A DNA stretch of 64,000 nucleotides. Source: Clostridiales bacterium (GTDB lineage Bacteria; Bacillota; Clostridia; Christensenellales; Aristaeellaceae). The stretch lies in contig JALFVL010000004.1 of assembly GCA_022787165.1 (NCBI GenBank), positions 124,001 through 188,000 of the forward strand, in the 5' to 3' direction. The notes under the pieces are model-generated. The model did no database searches and had not been told where the DNA came from. It saw only the letters and a list, made by a program, of their open reading frames with translations. Shown here one piece after another: positions 29,986 through 39,537 of this stretch (position 1 is its first letter; each line of letters opens with the position of its first letter). Made by a program: the position numbers and the translations under genes.

Positions 29986-30073
29986 ATGGATTTTCGCCCT
30001 TGAGCAATGCAACCGAATGTTGACATTGTGTCAATGGTGTTTTTGTTGTGTCTTGAAAAAGGAGGCTTTCAGA

Positions 30074-30994
30074 ATGGACAGCCGGCGCATCGTGATTCTC
30101 GGCGCGGGCCATGTCGGCAGCCATTGCGCCTACGCGCTTGCCGTGCAGGGCATCTGTGAGGAGATCGTCCTCGTGGATATCGTGCCCGGAAAGGCCGAGG
30201 CGCAGGCGCTCGACATCGCCGACAGCGTGAGCTTTTCGCCCCGGCCCGTCCGCGTGCGCGCCGGGGACTATGCGGACTGCGATGGCGCGGCGCTGATCGT
30301 CGTCGCCATCGGCGAGCCCCGCCTTCCCGGGCAGACGCGGCTCGATCTGCTGAGCCGGTCGGTCGAGCTGGTCAGGACGCTCGTCTCCCAGCTTCGCCCC
30401 TACACGATCCGCTGCCCGGTCGTCGCGATCACCAATCCCGTCGACATCGTTGCGGACTACCTGCGCAAGAGCCTCATGCTCGAGCGATGGCGATGCTTCG
30501 GCACCGGCACGCTGCTGGATACGGCGCGCCTCATCCGCATTCTCGCCCGCCGGGCTGGCGTTGCGCCGCAGAACGTCAGCGCCTTCGCCCTGGGCGAACA
30601 CGGCGATTCCTCGCTGGCCGCGCTCTCCTGCGCCAGCGCCGGCGGCCTCCCGTTTGAGGCGCTCGGCCTTGACCCGAATGCCATTATCGAAGAAACCCGC
30701 CGCGCCGGGATGGACATCATCATCGGCAAAGGCTCCACCGAATTCGGCATCGGGCGCTCGCTCGCTCTGCTTGCCGGATGTATCCTTCGCGACGAACACC
30801 GCATCCTTCCCGTCTCCGTCCAGCTGCTGGGCGAATACGGCCAAAGCGGTGTCGGCTGCGGTGTTCCCTGCCAGATTGGCGCAGAGGGCATCGAGCGCAT
30901 CATCGAGCTTCCGCTCTCCGACAGGGAGCGCGAGCAGCTTGCGCATTCCTGCTCCATCATCAAGCAGCATATTGACATGGCGTCCGCTCTGTGA
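30074..30994 (+). CDS. L-lactate/malate dehydrogenase family 2-hydroxyacid dehydrogenase
   Basis: VILGAGHVGSHCAYALAVQG; VAITNPVDIVADYLRK; GEHGDSSLAALS; ATG 30074 with GGAGG. Confidence 0.92.
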   Translation: MDSRRIVILGAGHVGSHCAYALAVQGICEEIVLVDIVPGKAEAQALDIADSVSFSPRPVRVRAGDYADCDGAALIVVAIGEPRLPGQTRLDLLSRSVELVRTLVSQLRPYTIRCPVVAITNPVDIVADYLRKSLMLERWRCFGTGTLLDTARLIRILARRAGVAPQNVSAFALGEHGDSSLAALSCASAGGLPFEALGLDPNAIIEETRRAGMDIIIGKGSTEFGIGRSLALLAGCILRDEHRILPVSVQLLGEYGQSGVGCGVPCQIGAEGIERIIELPLSDREREQLAHSCSIIKQHIDMASAL

Positions 30995-31021
30995 CGCCCA
31001 CAGAATCAGGAGGAAAAGAAA

Positions 31022-31981
31022 ATGAAAAAGCTCATCGCTCTCGTGATCGCCGTTCTCTCCCTGTCCCTCGTTCTCGCAGCCGCCTGCGCGCAGACCGTCG
31101 CCATCGTTCAGCCCATGAGCCATACCTCGCTGGATCAGATTCGGGAGACCATCGTCGCCAGGCTCACCGCCGACGGTTACACGGTCGTGACCGGCAACGC
31201 AAACGGCGATACGACCGCGCTGACGACGCTTCTTTCCAACTACGCCGCCGAGGGCATCGACCTGTTGATCCCGATTGCCACCTCGACCGCTCAGGCCGCC
31301 AAGACCGTCTTCGAGGGCACGAACACGCCGATCGTCTTCGCCGCCGTCTCCGATCCCGGCGCGGCCGGCATGACGGGCGAGGGCTGTGAGAACATCACGG
31401 GCGTCTCCAACAGCATCCCCGCTGCGGAAATCGTAAAGCTCATCTACGGCTTCCAGCCGGACTGCCAGAAGATCGGCTTCCTCTATACCTCCAGCGAGAC
31501 GAACTCCGTCTCCACGATCAACGCCGCCAAGGCCTACTGCGACGGCGAGGGCATCGCCTATGAGGAGGCCTCCATCGCCAACCTCTCCGAGCTGCAAACC
31601 GCCTGCGAAACCCTGATCTCCCGCGGCGTCGACGCCCTGTACACCGGCAACGACAACACCATTGCCTCCGCCATGGCGCTGTACACCGACACTGCCTATG
31701 CCGCAGGTATCCCCGTCTACTGCGGCGCGGATTCGATGGTCGCAGACGGCGGCTTCGCCACCATCGGCGTCAACTATGTCCAGCTGGGCGACCAGGTCGC
31801 CGCGCTGGCCGAGCAGATTCTCTCCGGTACCGCTCCCTCCGAACTCCCGTATGAGACGCTGAGCGAGTATGCGAAGTTCGTCAACCTGCAGGCGGCGGAC
31901 CGCTTTGGCGCCGATTTCCCTGAAAGCGCCTATGAAGGCTACTCCGTGCTCGTCGAGGCCGACGGAACGAGCCACTTCTGA
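31022..31981 (+). CDS. ABC transporter substrate-binding protein (ABC_sub_bind/TrpX-like)
   Basis: Signal peptide; IVQPMSHTSLDQIRETIVARL...PIVFAAVSDPGAAGM...ENITGVSNSIPAAEIVKLIYGFQPDCQKIGFLY. Confidence 0.9.
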   Translation: MKKLIALVIAVLSLSLVLAAACAQTVAIVQPMSHTSLDQIRETIVARLTADGYTVVTGNANGDTTALTTLLSNYAAEGIDLLIPIATSTAQAAKTVFEGTNTPIVFAAVSDPGAAGMTGEGCENITGVSNSIPAAEIVKLIYGFQPDCQKIGFLYTSSETNSVSTINAAKAYCDGEGIAYEEASIANLSELQTACETLISRGVDALYTGNDNTIASAMALYTDTAYAAGIPVYCGADSMVADGGFATIGVNYVQLGDQVAALAEQILSGTAPSELPYETLSEYAKFVNLQAADRFGADFPESAYEGYSVLVEADGTSHF

Positions 31982-32067
31982 TCCTCCTTACCCTTTCAGC
32001 CGCCCGTACGGCTTCCAGCCGCACGGGCGGCCTTTCCGCTCTGCCAAGTCCATCTCCATCGGAGGTT

Positions 32068-33030
32068 TTGATCACGGTGCTCTACCACATGTTCCTCTCC
32101 GCGCTCAGCCAGGGCCTGCTCTATGCGCCGATGGCGCTGGGCGTCTATGTGACCTTCTGCATCCTCAAGACGCCCGATCTGACTGTGGACGGAAGCTTCG
32201 TCTTCGGCATGACCGCCTGCGCCGCAGTCACCATCGCCGGCCATCCCTTCGCCGCGCTGCTCGTCGGCGCGGCCGCCGGCGCACTGGCCGGTCTGCTGAC
32301 CGCGCTGCTGCAAACCCGGCTGCGCATCGAGCCGATCCTCTCCGGCATTCTCGTCTCCACCGGGCTGTACACGGTCAATTTTGCCGTGCTCGGCGGCCAG
32401 TCGAATCTCTATCTGCAGTCTGCCGTCGTGAGCGAATCCGGCGCCGTGAGCAATGTCTCCAGCAAGACCGTCTATCGCCTCTTCGGCGCGCTGCCTGCCT
32501 GCTCGCAGGGCTTTCTCTCCGATGCAAACGCGCAGGTGCTTGTGCTGACGCTGCTCTTCGTCCTCCTGCTTGCCGCCCTCCTCTCCGTCTTCTTCTTCAC
32601 GCGCCCGGGTATGGCCATCCGCGCGACGGGCGACAACGAGGAGATGGTCCGCTCTTCCTCCATCAACGCCGACCGCATGCGCACGGCGGGCGTCATGCTC
32701 GCCAACGCGCTGGTCGCGCTCTCCGGCGCGCTGATCTGCCAGCAGCAGCGCTACGCCGACCTGAACTGCGGCAACGGCATGCTCGTCATGGGCCTCGCCT
32801 CCGTCATCATCGGCCAGGTGTTTTTCGGCCGGCGCGGCATCATTCTCGGGCTCATCGGCGCGGTCAGCGGTTCCCTGCTCTACCGCATCGTGCTGCAGGC
32901 CGCCTACAAGGTGAACATGCCCAGCTACGCCGTCAAGCTGCTCTCCGCGCTGATCGTCGTGGCGGCGCTCGCCATCCCGGCCGCGCGCAAGGCGCTGGCC
33001 CATCGCAGGAAAGGAGGCCACCGCGCATGA
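32068..33030 (+). CDS. ABC transporter permease (TrpY-like)
   Basis: TTG start with GGAGG; ALSQGLLYAPMALGVYVTFCILKTPDLTVDGSFVFGM; IRATGDNEEMVRSSSIN. Confidence 0.88.
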   Translation: MITVLYHMFLSALSQGLLYAPMALGVYVTFCILKTPDLTVDGSFVFGMTACAAVTIAGHPFAALLVGAAAGALAGLLTALLQTRLRIEPILSGILVSTGLYTVNFAVLGGQSNLYLQSAVVSESGAVSNVSSKTVYRLFGALPACSQGFLSDANAQVLVLTLLFVLLLAALLSVFFFTRPGMAIRATGDNEEMVRSSSINADRMRTAGVMLANALVALSGALICQQQRYADLNCGNGMLVMGLASVIIGQVFFGRRGIILGLIGAVSGSLLYRIVLQAAYKVNMPSYAVKLLSALIVVAALAIPAARKALAHRRKGGHRA

Positions 33031-33797
33031 GCAGCTCGCTTCAGATTCACGGCCTGACCAAGCGCTTTGAGGCCGGTACCATCAACGAAAAGCTCGCGCT
33101 TGACCATCTCGATCTCTCTGTCCCTGCCGGTCAGTTTGTGACCGTACTGGGCGCCAACGGCTCCGGAAAGACGACGCTCTTCAACCTGATTCTGGGCAAG
33201 ATGCTCCCCGACGAGGGGCAAATCCTGCTGGGCGAGGAGGATATCACCTATCAGAAGGACTACCGCCGCGCGCTCAATATCGGATGCCTGTTCCAGAATC
33301 CGCTGCGCGGCACGGCGCCCAACATGACGCTGGAGGAAAATCTTGCGCTCGCCTATACGCGCAAGGCCTCGCGCTCCTTCTTCGCCGTCAACCGCAGGGA
33401 CAACGCCTTCTTCCGCGACCAGCTTGCGCAGCTGGGCATGGGCCTGGAGGACAGGATGAAGACCCGCATGGGCCTGCTTTCCGGCGGTCAGCGGCAGGCG
33501 GCCTCCCTGCTCATGGCCACCATCGCCAGGCCGAACCTGCTGCTGCTTGATGAGCACACCGCCGCACTCGACCCCGGCGCCGCGGAAAAGGTCATGGCCG
33601 TCACGATGGAGATCACCGCTCGCGAGCGCATCACGACGCTGATGATCACGCACAACATGGAAAACGCGCTTCGCGCCGGCAGCCGCACGATTCTGCTCAG
33701 CGGCGGCCGCATCGCGCTCGACCTCACCGGCAGTAAGCGCGCTCGCATGACCTCCGGCACGCTGGCGGAAATCTTCTACGGCGGGCGCGCCGGATAA
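33027..33797 (+). CDS. ABC transporter ATP-binding protein (TrpZ-like)
   Basis: GANGSGKTTLFNLILG; LLSGGQRQAASLLMATIARPNLLLLDEHTAALDP; overlaps the permease stop. Confidence 0.92.
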   Translation: MSSSLQIHGLTKRFEAGTINEKLALDHLDLSVPAGQFVTVLGANGSGKTTLFNLILGKMLPDEGQILLGEEDITYQKDYRRALNIGCLFQNPLRGTAPNMTLEENLALAYTRKASRSFFAVNRRDNAFFRDQLAQLGMGLEDRMKTRMGLLSGGQRQAASLLMATIARPNLLLLDEHTAALDPGAAEKVMAVTMEITARERITTLMITHNMENALRAGSRTILLSGGRIALDLTGSKRARMTSGTLAEIFYGGRAG

Positions 33798-33814
33798 ACG
33801 CATTTCCCCGGACG

Positions 33815-33846
33815 GGGCCTCCGGCAGAACCCGGCGGCCCTGTTTT
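33815..33846 (+). terminator. Terminator of the T-box operon
   Basis: GGGCC-T-CCGG-CAGAAC-CCGG-C-GGCCC then TGTTTTT. Confidence 0.75.
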
Positions 33847-33962
33847 TCTGCCACCTGGTGGCTTTCCAGCGGCGGAAGAATATGGTATACTGGATATGAT
33901 CGCGTTTTCTCTTGGGATAAACGGAAAACGAGAAGCAAGAAAGAGAAAAGGAGAAACCCGTC

Positions 33963-34757
33963 ATGAAAAAGAAACTGGCCATCGCCGGCTGCGGCTTCCT
34001 GGGCGGCATCGTCGCCGATGCCTATGCGCAGGGGCTGCTGAGCGATTATGAGCTTGTCGGCGTCACCAGCCGCACGCGCGAGGATGCCGTGCAGACCGCA
34101 AGGCACACTGGCTGTGCCGTCTGCGAGGACACCGCCGCTCTGCTCACGTTGAAACCTGATATCGTCGTGGAGACCGCCTCCGTCGAGTGGGTGCGCGAAA
34201 ACGCCGAAGCCGTCCTGCGCAGCGGCGTCGATCTGGTCGTGATCTCCATCGGCGCGTTTGCCGATCTCGAGCTGTACGAGCGCGCAAAGCAGGCGGCCGT
34301 GGAGAGCGGCGCGAGGATTCATCTCGCCTCCGGCGCCATCGGCGGCTTTGACGTCCTGCAGACCGTCTCGCTGATGGCCAGGGCGCAGGGGCTTGATGAA
34401 ACCGCCGGCATCGAGACGCATACCGGCTGCAAGGGCTTCATGCCCACCCCGGTCTGGGACGACATCCTGCTCACGGAGCAGAAGACCGTCTTCACCGGCA
34501 ACGCCAAGGAGGCAATCGCTACCTTCCCCCGCCGCGTGAACGTCGCAGTCGCCACTTCCCTTGCGACCACGGGCCCGGAGGTCACCGGCGTGACGATGCA
34601 CAGCGTGCCGAACTGGCAGGGCGACGATCACAGGATCACCGCCGAGATTGACGGCGTCAAAGCCGTCGTCGACATCTATTCGAGAACCAGCGCCATCGCG
34701 GGCTGGAGCGTCGTCGCGCTGCTGCGCAACCTCGCCTCCCCGGTGTGCTTTTATTGA
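33963..34757 (+). CDS. Aspartate dehydrogenase-like (NadX/DUF108) oxidoreductase
   Basis: KLAIAGCGFLGGIVADAY; IVVETASVEWVRENAEAVL; HLASGAIGGFDVLQ. Confidence 0.8.
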   Translation: MKKKLAIAGCGFLGGIVADAYAQGLLSDYELVGVTSRTREDAVQTARHTGCAVCEDTAALLTLKPDIVVETASVEWVRENAEAVLRSGVDLVVISIGAFADLELYERAKQAAVESGARIHLASGAIGGFDVLQTVSLMARAQGLDETAGIETHTGCKGFMPTPVWDDILLTEQKTVFTGNAKEAIATFPRRVNVAVATSLATTGPEVTGVTMHSVPNWQGDDHRITAEIDGVKAVVDIYSRTSAIAGWSVVALLRNLASPVCFY

Positions 34758-34769
34758 GGAGGGGCTTTC

Positions 34770-35672
34770 ATGTTTCGCAAGCTGGTCGCCATCGAGCCCG
34801 TCAGCCTGATTCCCTCCGCCGAGGAAAAGCTGCATGACTACGCCCGCGAGGTCGTCCTCTATCGCGACGTGCCCGCGGATGACGAGGAGATTCTGCGCCG
34901 CATCGCCGATGCAGACGCTGTCCTCGTCAGCTACACCTCCCGCATCACCCGCTCCGTCATCGAGCGCTGCCCAAACGTCCGCTACATCGGCATGTGCTGC
35001 TCCCTCTACTCCGAGGAGAGCGCCAACGTCGATATCGCCTGCGCGCGCGAGCATGGCATCCGCGTGCTGGGTATCCGCGACTACGGCGACCGCGGTGTCG
35101 TCGAATATGTTCTGCATGAGCTCACCGGCCTTCTGCACGGCTTCGGCATGCCGATGCTGCGCGACGAGCCGGTCGAGATCACGGGGCTTCGCGTCGGCAT
35201 CGTCGGCCTCGGCGTTTCCGGCCGCATGATTGCAGACGCGCTCGCGTTCATGGGCGCGCAGATCAGCTACTACGCCCGCGCCCCCAAGGCGGATGCGGAG
35301 GCGGCAGGCTATGTCTTTAAGCCGCTTGACACGCTGCTGCGCGAGAGTGAGGTCGTCTTTACCTGCCTCAACAAAAACGTCCTGCTGCTCCAGGAGGCGC
35401 AGTTTGCAGCGCTGGGCGACCACAAGGTGCTCTTCAATACCTCCATCGGTCCCGGCTTTGATGCCAAAGCGCTCGACGCGTGGGTTCGCCGCCCCGGCAA
35501 CCGCTTCTTCTGCGATACAAAGGCCGCAGCGGGCGACGTCAGCGCAGACTTCTTCGATCTTCCCTCCGTCCGCTGCCCGGCCATCTCCGCCGGCAGGACG
35601 AAGCAGGCGTTTGTCCTGCTAAGCCAAAAGGTGCTCGCCAACATCGAGACCGCGCTTTCCGATATGCAATGA
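34770..35672 (+). CDS. D-isomer-specific 2-hydroxyacid dehydrogenase family protein
   Basis: GLRVGIVGLGVSGRMIADALAFMGAQISYYARAPK NAD-binding motif; VLFNTSIGPGFD. Confidence 0.85.
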   Translation: MFRKLVAIEPVSLIPSAEEKLHDYAREVVLYRDVPADDEEILRRIADADAVLVSYTSRITRSVIERCPNVRYIGMCCSLYSEESANVDIACAREHGIRVLGIRDYGDRGVVEYVLHELTGLLHGFGMPMLRDEPVEITGLRVGIVGLGVSGRMIADALAFMGAQISYYARAPKADAEAAGYVFKPLDTLLRESEVVFTCLNKNVLLLQEAQFAALGDHKVLFNTSIGPGFDAKALDAWVRRPGNRFFCDTKAAAGDVSADFFDLPSVRCPAISAGRTKQAFVLLSQKVLANIETALSDMQ

Positions 35673-35750
35673 GCGCCAGAGCGTCGGTTTTCTGAGCGAT
35701 TCCACCCGGCAGTCTGTTTGCGTTCAGACCCATTTTCTTCGCATGGCAAA

Positions 35751-35797
35751 GGCGGCGGATCCTTCCCTTCCGTGGAAGAAGATCCGCCGCCTTTTTT
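35751..35797. terminator. Bidirectional terminator
   Basis: GGCGGCGGATC...GATCCGCCGCC flanked by AAA and TTTTTT. Confidence 0.8.
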
Positions 35798-35834
35798 CGT
35801 TTCAGCTTGCCTCAGGTTCCAGACTGTCGGTCGC

Positions 35835-36689
35835 TTAGCCGGCGAAGCCCGCAATGCCAAAGGCGCCGGGGCCGCTGTGCGCCGCGATGACGCAGCCGGT
35901 CTCGACCCAGTGAATCTGTGCAAAGCCCTGTCCGCGCATGATCTCCTCGACCTCGCCGCGCAGCGCCTCGTCAAGCCCTTGCCCGTAAATCAGGTAGATT
36001 TCCTTGCGGTCAAGCCCCTGCTGCAAAGCATACTCGCCTGCAAGCTTCCTGACAACGCGCGCCATGGAGCCGCGGTATTTCTTCGTGGAGATGAGCTTGC
36101 CGTTGTCAATCTCGATGAGTGGATGCAGACCAAGAATCTTTGCGCCGAGGTAGGCGGCGTTGCTCACGCGCCCGCCTGCGCGCAGATAATCGAGATCACC
36201 CGGGAAGAACGCCATGCGAACAGCCTCAATCGCATTCCTGGCGCAGTCGGCCGCCTCCTCGAGCGTCGCCTCCGGATGCTCGCGCAAAAACGCTGCCACC
36301 CGCAGAACGATGGCCCCCTGGCCCGCCGTGACGCTCTTGGTGTCAATCGAGAGGATACGCTCGTTGCCCTCTGCGGCCAGAATGGCGCTGTGCATCGAGC
36401 AGGTCGTGCAGGCGGAATAGGCCAGATGTAGAATCTGCGCGTCCGGATGCTCCGCGAGCAGGCGCTCAAAGACGACCTCAAAGTCGTGCGGCGTGCAGCC
36501 GCTGGTGCGCGGCAGATCGCGCGTCGTCTGGTAGTGCTCAAACATCCGGGAGACGGGGAACGCGCCGTCGTCAAGCGTCTCTCCGCCGAAGGTGACATGC
36601 ATCGGAACAATCGTAACGCCGTTCTCTTTCGCCAGCTCGGGCGTCAGATCACAGCCGGATTCGGCAACAAGCAAAATGCGGCTCATCAA
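35835..36689 (-). CDS. DegV family (fatty-acid-binding) protein
   Basis: LLVAESGCDLTPELAKENGVTIVPMHVTFGGETLDD; HLAYSACTTCSMHSAI. Confidence 0.92.
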   Translation of the reverse strand: MMSRILLVAESGCDLTPELAKENGVTIVPMHVTFGGETLDDGAFPVSRMFEHYQTTRDLPRTSGCTPHDFEVVFERLLAEHPDAQILHLAYSACTTCSMHSAILAAEGNERILSIDTKSVTAGQGAIVLRVAAFLREHPEATLEEAADCARNAIEAVRMAFFPGDLDYLRAGGRVSNAAYLGAKILGLHPLIEIDNGKLISTKKYRGSMARVVRKLAGEYALQQGLDRKEIYLIYGQGLDEALRGEVEEIMRGQGFAQIHWVETGCVIAAHSGPGAFGIAGFAG

Positions 36690-36756
36690 TCAAACCTCCG
36701 TTTCGTGATGAACGCAGTATACCCGATCGCCGTTTCCGATTTGATGGAGATTTGTT

Positions 36757-37866
36757 TCAGAAATGTGAATCCCCTTTGGCAACAGATGCTTCGTATCGCG
36801 GCAGCCGTACAATAAAGTCCGAGCCCTCGCCCGGCTCGCTGCGCACCTCGATGCGCCCGCGGGAAATATCCAGCACGCGCCGAACAAGCGCCAGCCCCAG
36901 GCCGCTTCCCTCCCCGGCATGCGAGGTATCTCCCTGATAGAATTTGTCAAAGATGCGCGCCTTCGTCTCTTCGTCCATGCCGCAGCCGGTATCGGAAACC
37001 GTAACGACGACATCCTGCCCGTCCTTTTCCTGGCGAAGCACGATTCGCCCGCCCGGCTCCGTAAACTTGATGGCATTGCCAATCAGGTTGTTGAAGACGA
37101 TCTCCATCATGCTCTCGTCGGCGAGCACCATGACGCGCTCCTCCAGCTGTGCGTCAAAGTCGATGTGCTTCTTCTCCCACTGCGCCTCATGCGAAAGCGC
37201 GCAGTCACAGAGCTGGCGCGTAAGGTCATAGGGCTTCGCGCTGGGCACGATCTCCTGATTTTCGAGCTTGTTGAGCCGCAGGATGTTGCTCACCATCGTG
37301 CTCAGGCTGTCGCTCGCCGCCGCGATGGTTCTCGCGTATTCGTCGCGCTGGGCGTCCGTCAGGCTGGGTCTTTGCAGCGCGGCGGCATAGCTGCTGATGA
37401 CGGCCAACGGCGTCCTGATCTCGTGGGAGACGTTGGCGATGAAGTCGTTCTTCATGCCCTCCGTGCTCGCCAGCTCCTGCACCATCCGGTTAAAGTCCTC
37501 GAACATGATGTCCATGTCGTCAAACTTCCTTTTGTCATGAACCGGCTGAACGGAAACGGAAAAGTCCCCGCCCGCCACAGCGCGCATCGCCCGGCTCAGG
37601 CGACGCATGGGCCTGTCCAGCTTCGCGCAGCTGACCAGATGCAGTACGATCGCGGCCAGCAGCGCCATCGCGACCCAATAGGTGCCCGCGCCCATGCTCG
37701 CCGCGACGCTGAAGACCTCCATGTTGAGCACAAGCTCCAGAATCAGTACGTTGCTCACCGTGAGCACGAGAACCACCAGCAGAATCAGCAAAAACATCCG
37801 CCAGGAAAACAGCCTCCTGCGGACGCGCGGATCATCCTGCTCATGCCAGAAGCTGATCTCCCTCAT
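36757..37866 (-). CDS. HAMP-domain sensor histidine kinase
   Basis: FIANVSHEIRTPLAVISSYAAAL; NNLIGNAIKFTEPGG; VSDTGCGMDEETKARIFDKFYQGD; GSGLGLALVRRV; ATGA overlap with the response regulator. Confidence 0.93.
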   Translation of the reverse strand: MREISFWHEQDDPRVRRRLFSWRMFLLILLVVLVLTVSNVLILELVLNMEVFSVAASMGAGTYWVAMALLAAIVLHLVSCAKLDRPMRRLSRAMRAVAGGDFSVSVQPVHDKRKFDDMDIMFEDFNRMVQELASTEGMKNDFIANVSHEIRTPLAVISSYAAALQRPSLTDAQRDEYARTIAAASDSLSTMVSNILRLNKLENQEIVPSAKPYDLTRQLCDCALSHEAQWEKKHIDFDAQLEERVMVLADESMMEIVFNNLIGNAIKFTEPGGRIVLRQEKDGQDVVVTVSDTGCGMDEETKARIFDKFYQGDTSHAGEGSGLGLALVRRVLDISRGRIEVRSEPGEGSDFIVRLPRYEASVAKGDSHF

Positions 37867-38537
37867 ACGGCAGGCACCGCCTTGTAGCCAAGACCATGCA
37901 CGGTCACGATTTTGAAGTCCTCGCATGCGGAAAACTTATCCCGGATCCGCGTGATGTAGACATCCACGGCACGCAGGCTCGCGCTGCTGTCGCCGCTCCA
38001 GAATTCGTCCATCAGCTGTGCGCGGGAGAATGTCCTGCGCGGATAGGAGAGCAGCTTGTAGAGAATGTTGAATTCGCGCACAGTCAGCGCGACCTCCTCG
38101 CCGCCGACATAGGCGCTCATCTCCTCCGCATCCAGCACGGTATGGCCGACCATCAGCCGCTTTTCCGCCTCGATGCGCGCGCGGCGCAGCAGCGCCTCAA
38201 TGCGCAGAATCAGCTCATCCACGTCGATGGGCTTGACCATATAATCGTCAATCCCCGCGCGAAAGCCCCGCCGCTTGGCGGCCAGGTCATCCCGCGCCGT
38301 CATCAGCAGGATCGGAATCGTCCGGTTGACGCGCCGGACGCTCGTCACAAATTCAAAGCCGTCCGTCCCGGGCATCATGATATCCGAAACGATCAGGTCG
38401 ATATTCTGCGCATACATCACGTCGTATGCCTGCTGCGCGCTCAGACAGCCGTGCGCGGCATAGCCGCTTGCGTTGATGCTCTCGCAGACGATTTCATTCA
38501 GCCTCACGTCGTCCTCGACGACGAGCACGTGCACCAT
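37863..38537 (-). CDS. OmpR/PhoB-type response regulator
   Basis: VHVLVVEDDVRLNEIV; LIVSDIMMPGTDGFEFV; winged-helix C-terminus with YITRIRDKF; ATG 38537 with GGAGGAG. Confidence 0.93.
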   Translation of the reverse strand: MVHVLVVEDDVRLNEIVCESINASGYAAHGCLSAQQAYDVMYAQNIDLIVSDIMMPGTDGFEFVTSVRRVNRTIPILLMTARDDLAAKRRGFRAGIDDYMVKPIDVDELILRIEALLRRARIEAEKRLMVGHTVLDAEEMSAYVGGEEVALTVREFNILYKLLSYPRRTFSRAQLMDEFWSGDSSASLRAVDVYITRIRDKFSACEDFKIVTVHGLGYKAVPAV

Positions 38538-38746
38538 GCTACTCCTCCTCACCGGATGGTCGCCGTGTATCACATAGCCCCCTCGACGCGCGCAGGCCCC
38601 CGCGGCGTCGGTTCGTTTTCTTAGTGTATCAGACAATTGTTTCGAAATTGTTACATCCCGGTTTTTCTTCTCCTCCATCTCCCCTTTGCCGCATAAATTG
38701 CCGCTTTCCCGTCAAGCTAAAAGCAGCTTGTCTCTGGAGGCGGATT

Positions 38747-39460
38747 ATGCTCGTTGTCATTCCTCCCGCGCCCTTTGGCCGTCTGGGCGCCCTGCTGAGC
38801 GCGCTGATCGTGGTCGCCTGTCTGATCGGACTGACCATGCACAAGGATTTTTACGCAGGCCGCCCGCGCTGCGGTTTCTTCCTCTATTACACCAATCTGA
38901 GCAACCTGATCGTCCTGCTCTATTTTTCGCTGCTGGCACCCCGGCTTTACGCCCGCGCCGCGCTATGGCCGCTGATACCTCACGTCGAGTTCGCGGTCAC
39001 GATGAGCATCATGCTCACCGCCGTCGTCTTTGACCGCATCCTCAAACCTCCCATCCTTGCGAGAATGCGCCATCAGCCGCACACGCGCGAGTTCTGCATC
39101 GTTTTGGCGGACAATATCTTCATTCATTACCTCGTACCCTGGCTGACCTTCGTATACTGGCTCCTCTGCGGCCCGCAAAAGGGCACGCTATCCGGCGCAG
39201 ACGCGGGGCTGTGGACGTTGATTCCCCTGTCCTATCTCTTCTATGTGCTCCTGTCAGCCCGGCACGGCCCCTGCATCCCGGAGACAGACAGCCCCTATCC
39301 CTATCCGTTTCTGGATGCCGGCAGGCTCGGCGCGCTGAGCGTCATGCTCACCTGTGCCAGGATGCTCGCTGCCTGCATCTGCTGCGGGCTTTTCGCCGTG
39401 CTTCTCCTGCGCGCAGGCTTTTTCGTCTTTGGCGGCGGTCATGCGCTGCTGCTGATCTGA
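38747..39460 (+). CDS. Pr6Pr-like (FAR-17a/AIG1-like) integral membrane protein
   Basis: FFLYYTNLSNLIVLLYFSLL; NIFIHYLVPWLTFVYWLL; ATG 38747 with TGGAGG. Confidence 0.75.
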   Translation: MLVVIPPAPFGRLGALLSALIVVACLIGLTMHKDFYAGRPRCGFFLYYTNLSNLIVLLYFSLLAPRLYARAALWPLIPHVEFAVTMSIMLTAVVFDRILKPPILARMRHQPHTREFCIVLADNIFIHYLVPWLTFVYWLLCGPQKGTLSGADAGLWTLIPLSYLFYVLLSARHGPCIPETDSPYPYPFLDAGRLGALSVMLTCARMLAACICCGLFAVLLLRAGFFVFGGGHALLLI

Positions 39461-39508
39461 TTTGGCGCGCGCCATCACGGCTTCTTTGAAAAAAATAGCA
39501 AAAGGGGA

Positions 39509-39537
39509 TTGACAGATTCCCCGTTTTCCGGTATAAT
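39509..39537 (+). promoter_or_regulatory. Consensus promoter of the tRNA-Gln/tRNA-Glu pair
   Basis: TTGACA-N17-TATAAT. Confidence 0.88.

Noticed and set aside
29255-31975. 906-aa minus ORF
   Set aside because: Only the final 125 codons (GntR from GTG 29632) are real; the rest is antisense to the dehydrogenase and SBP genes and runs through the T-box leader.
31869-33797. 642-aa plus ORF as one fused protein
   Set aside because: The frame first runs out of frame through the SBP and permease genes; the genuine CDS starts at ATG 33027.
32925-35423. 832-aa minus ORF
   Set aside because: Antisense to the ABC ATPase and two dehydrogenases; shadow ORF.
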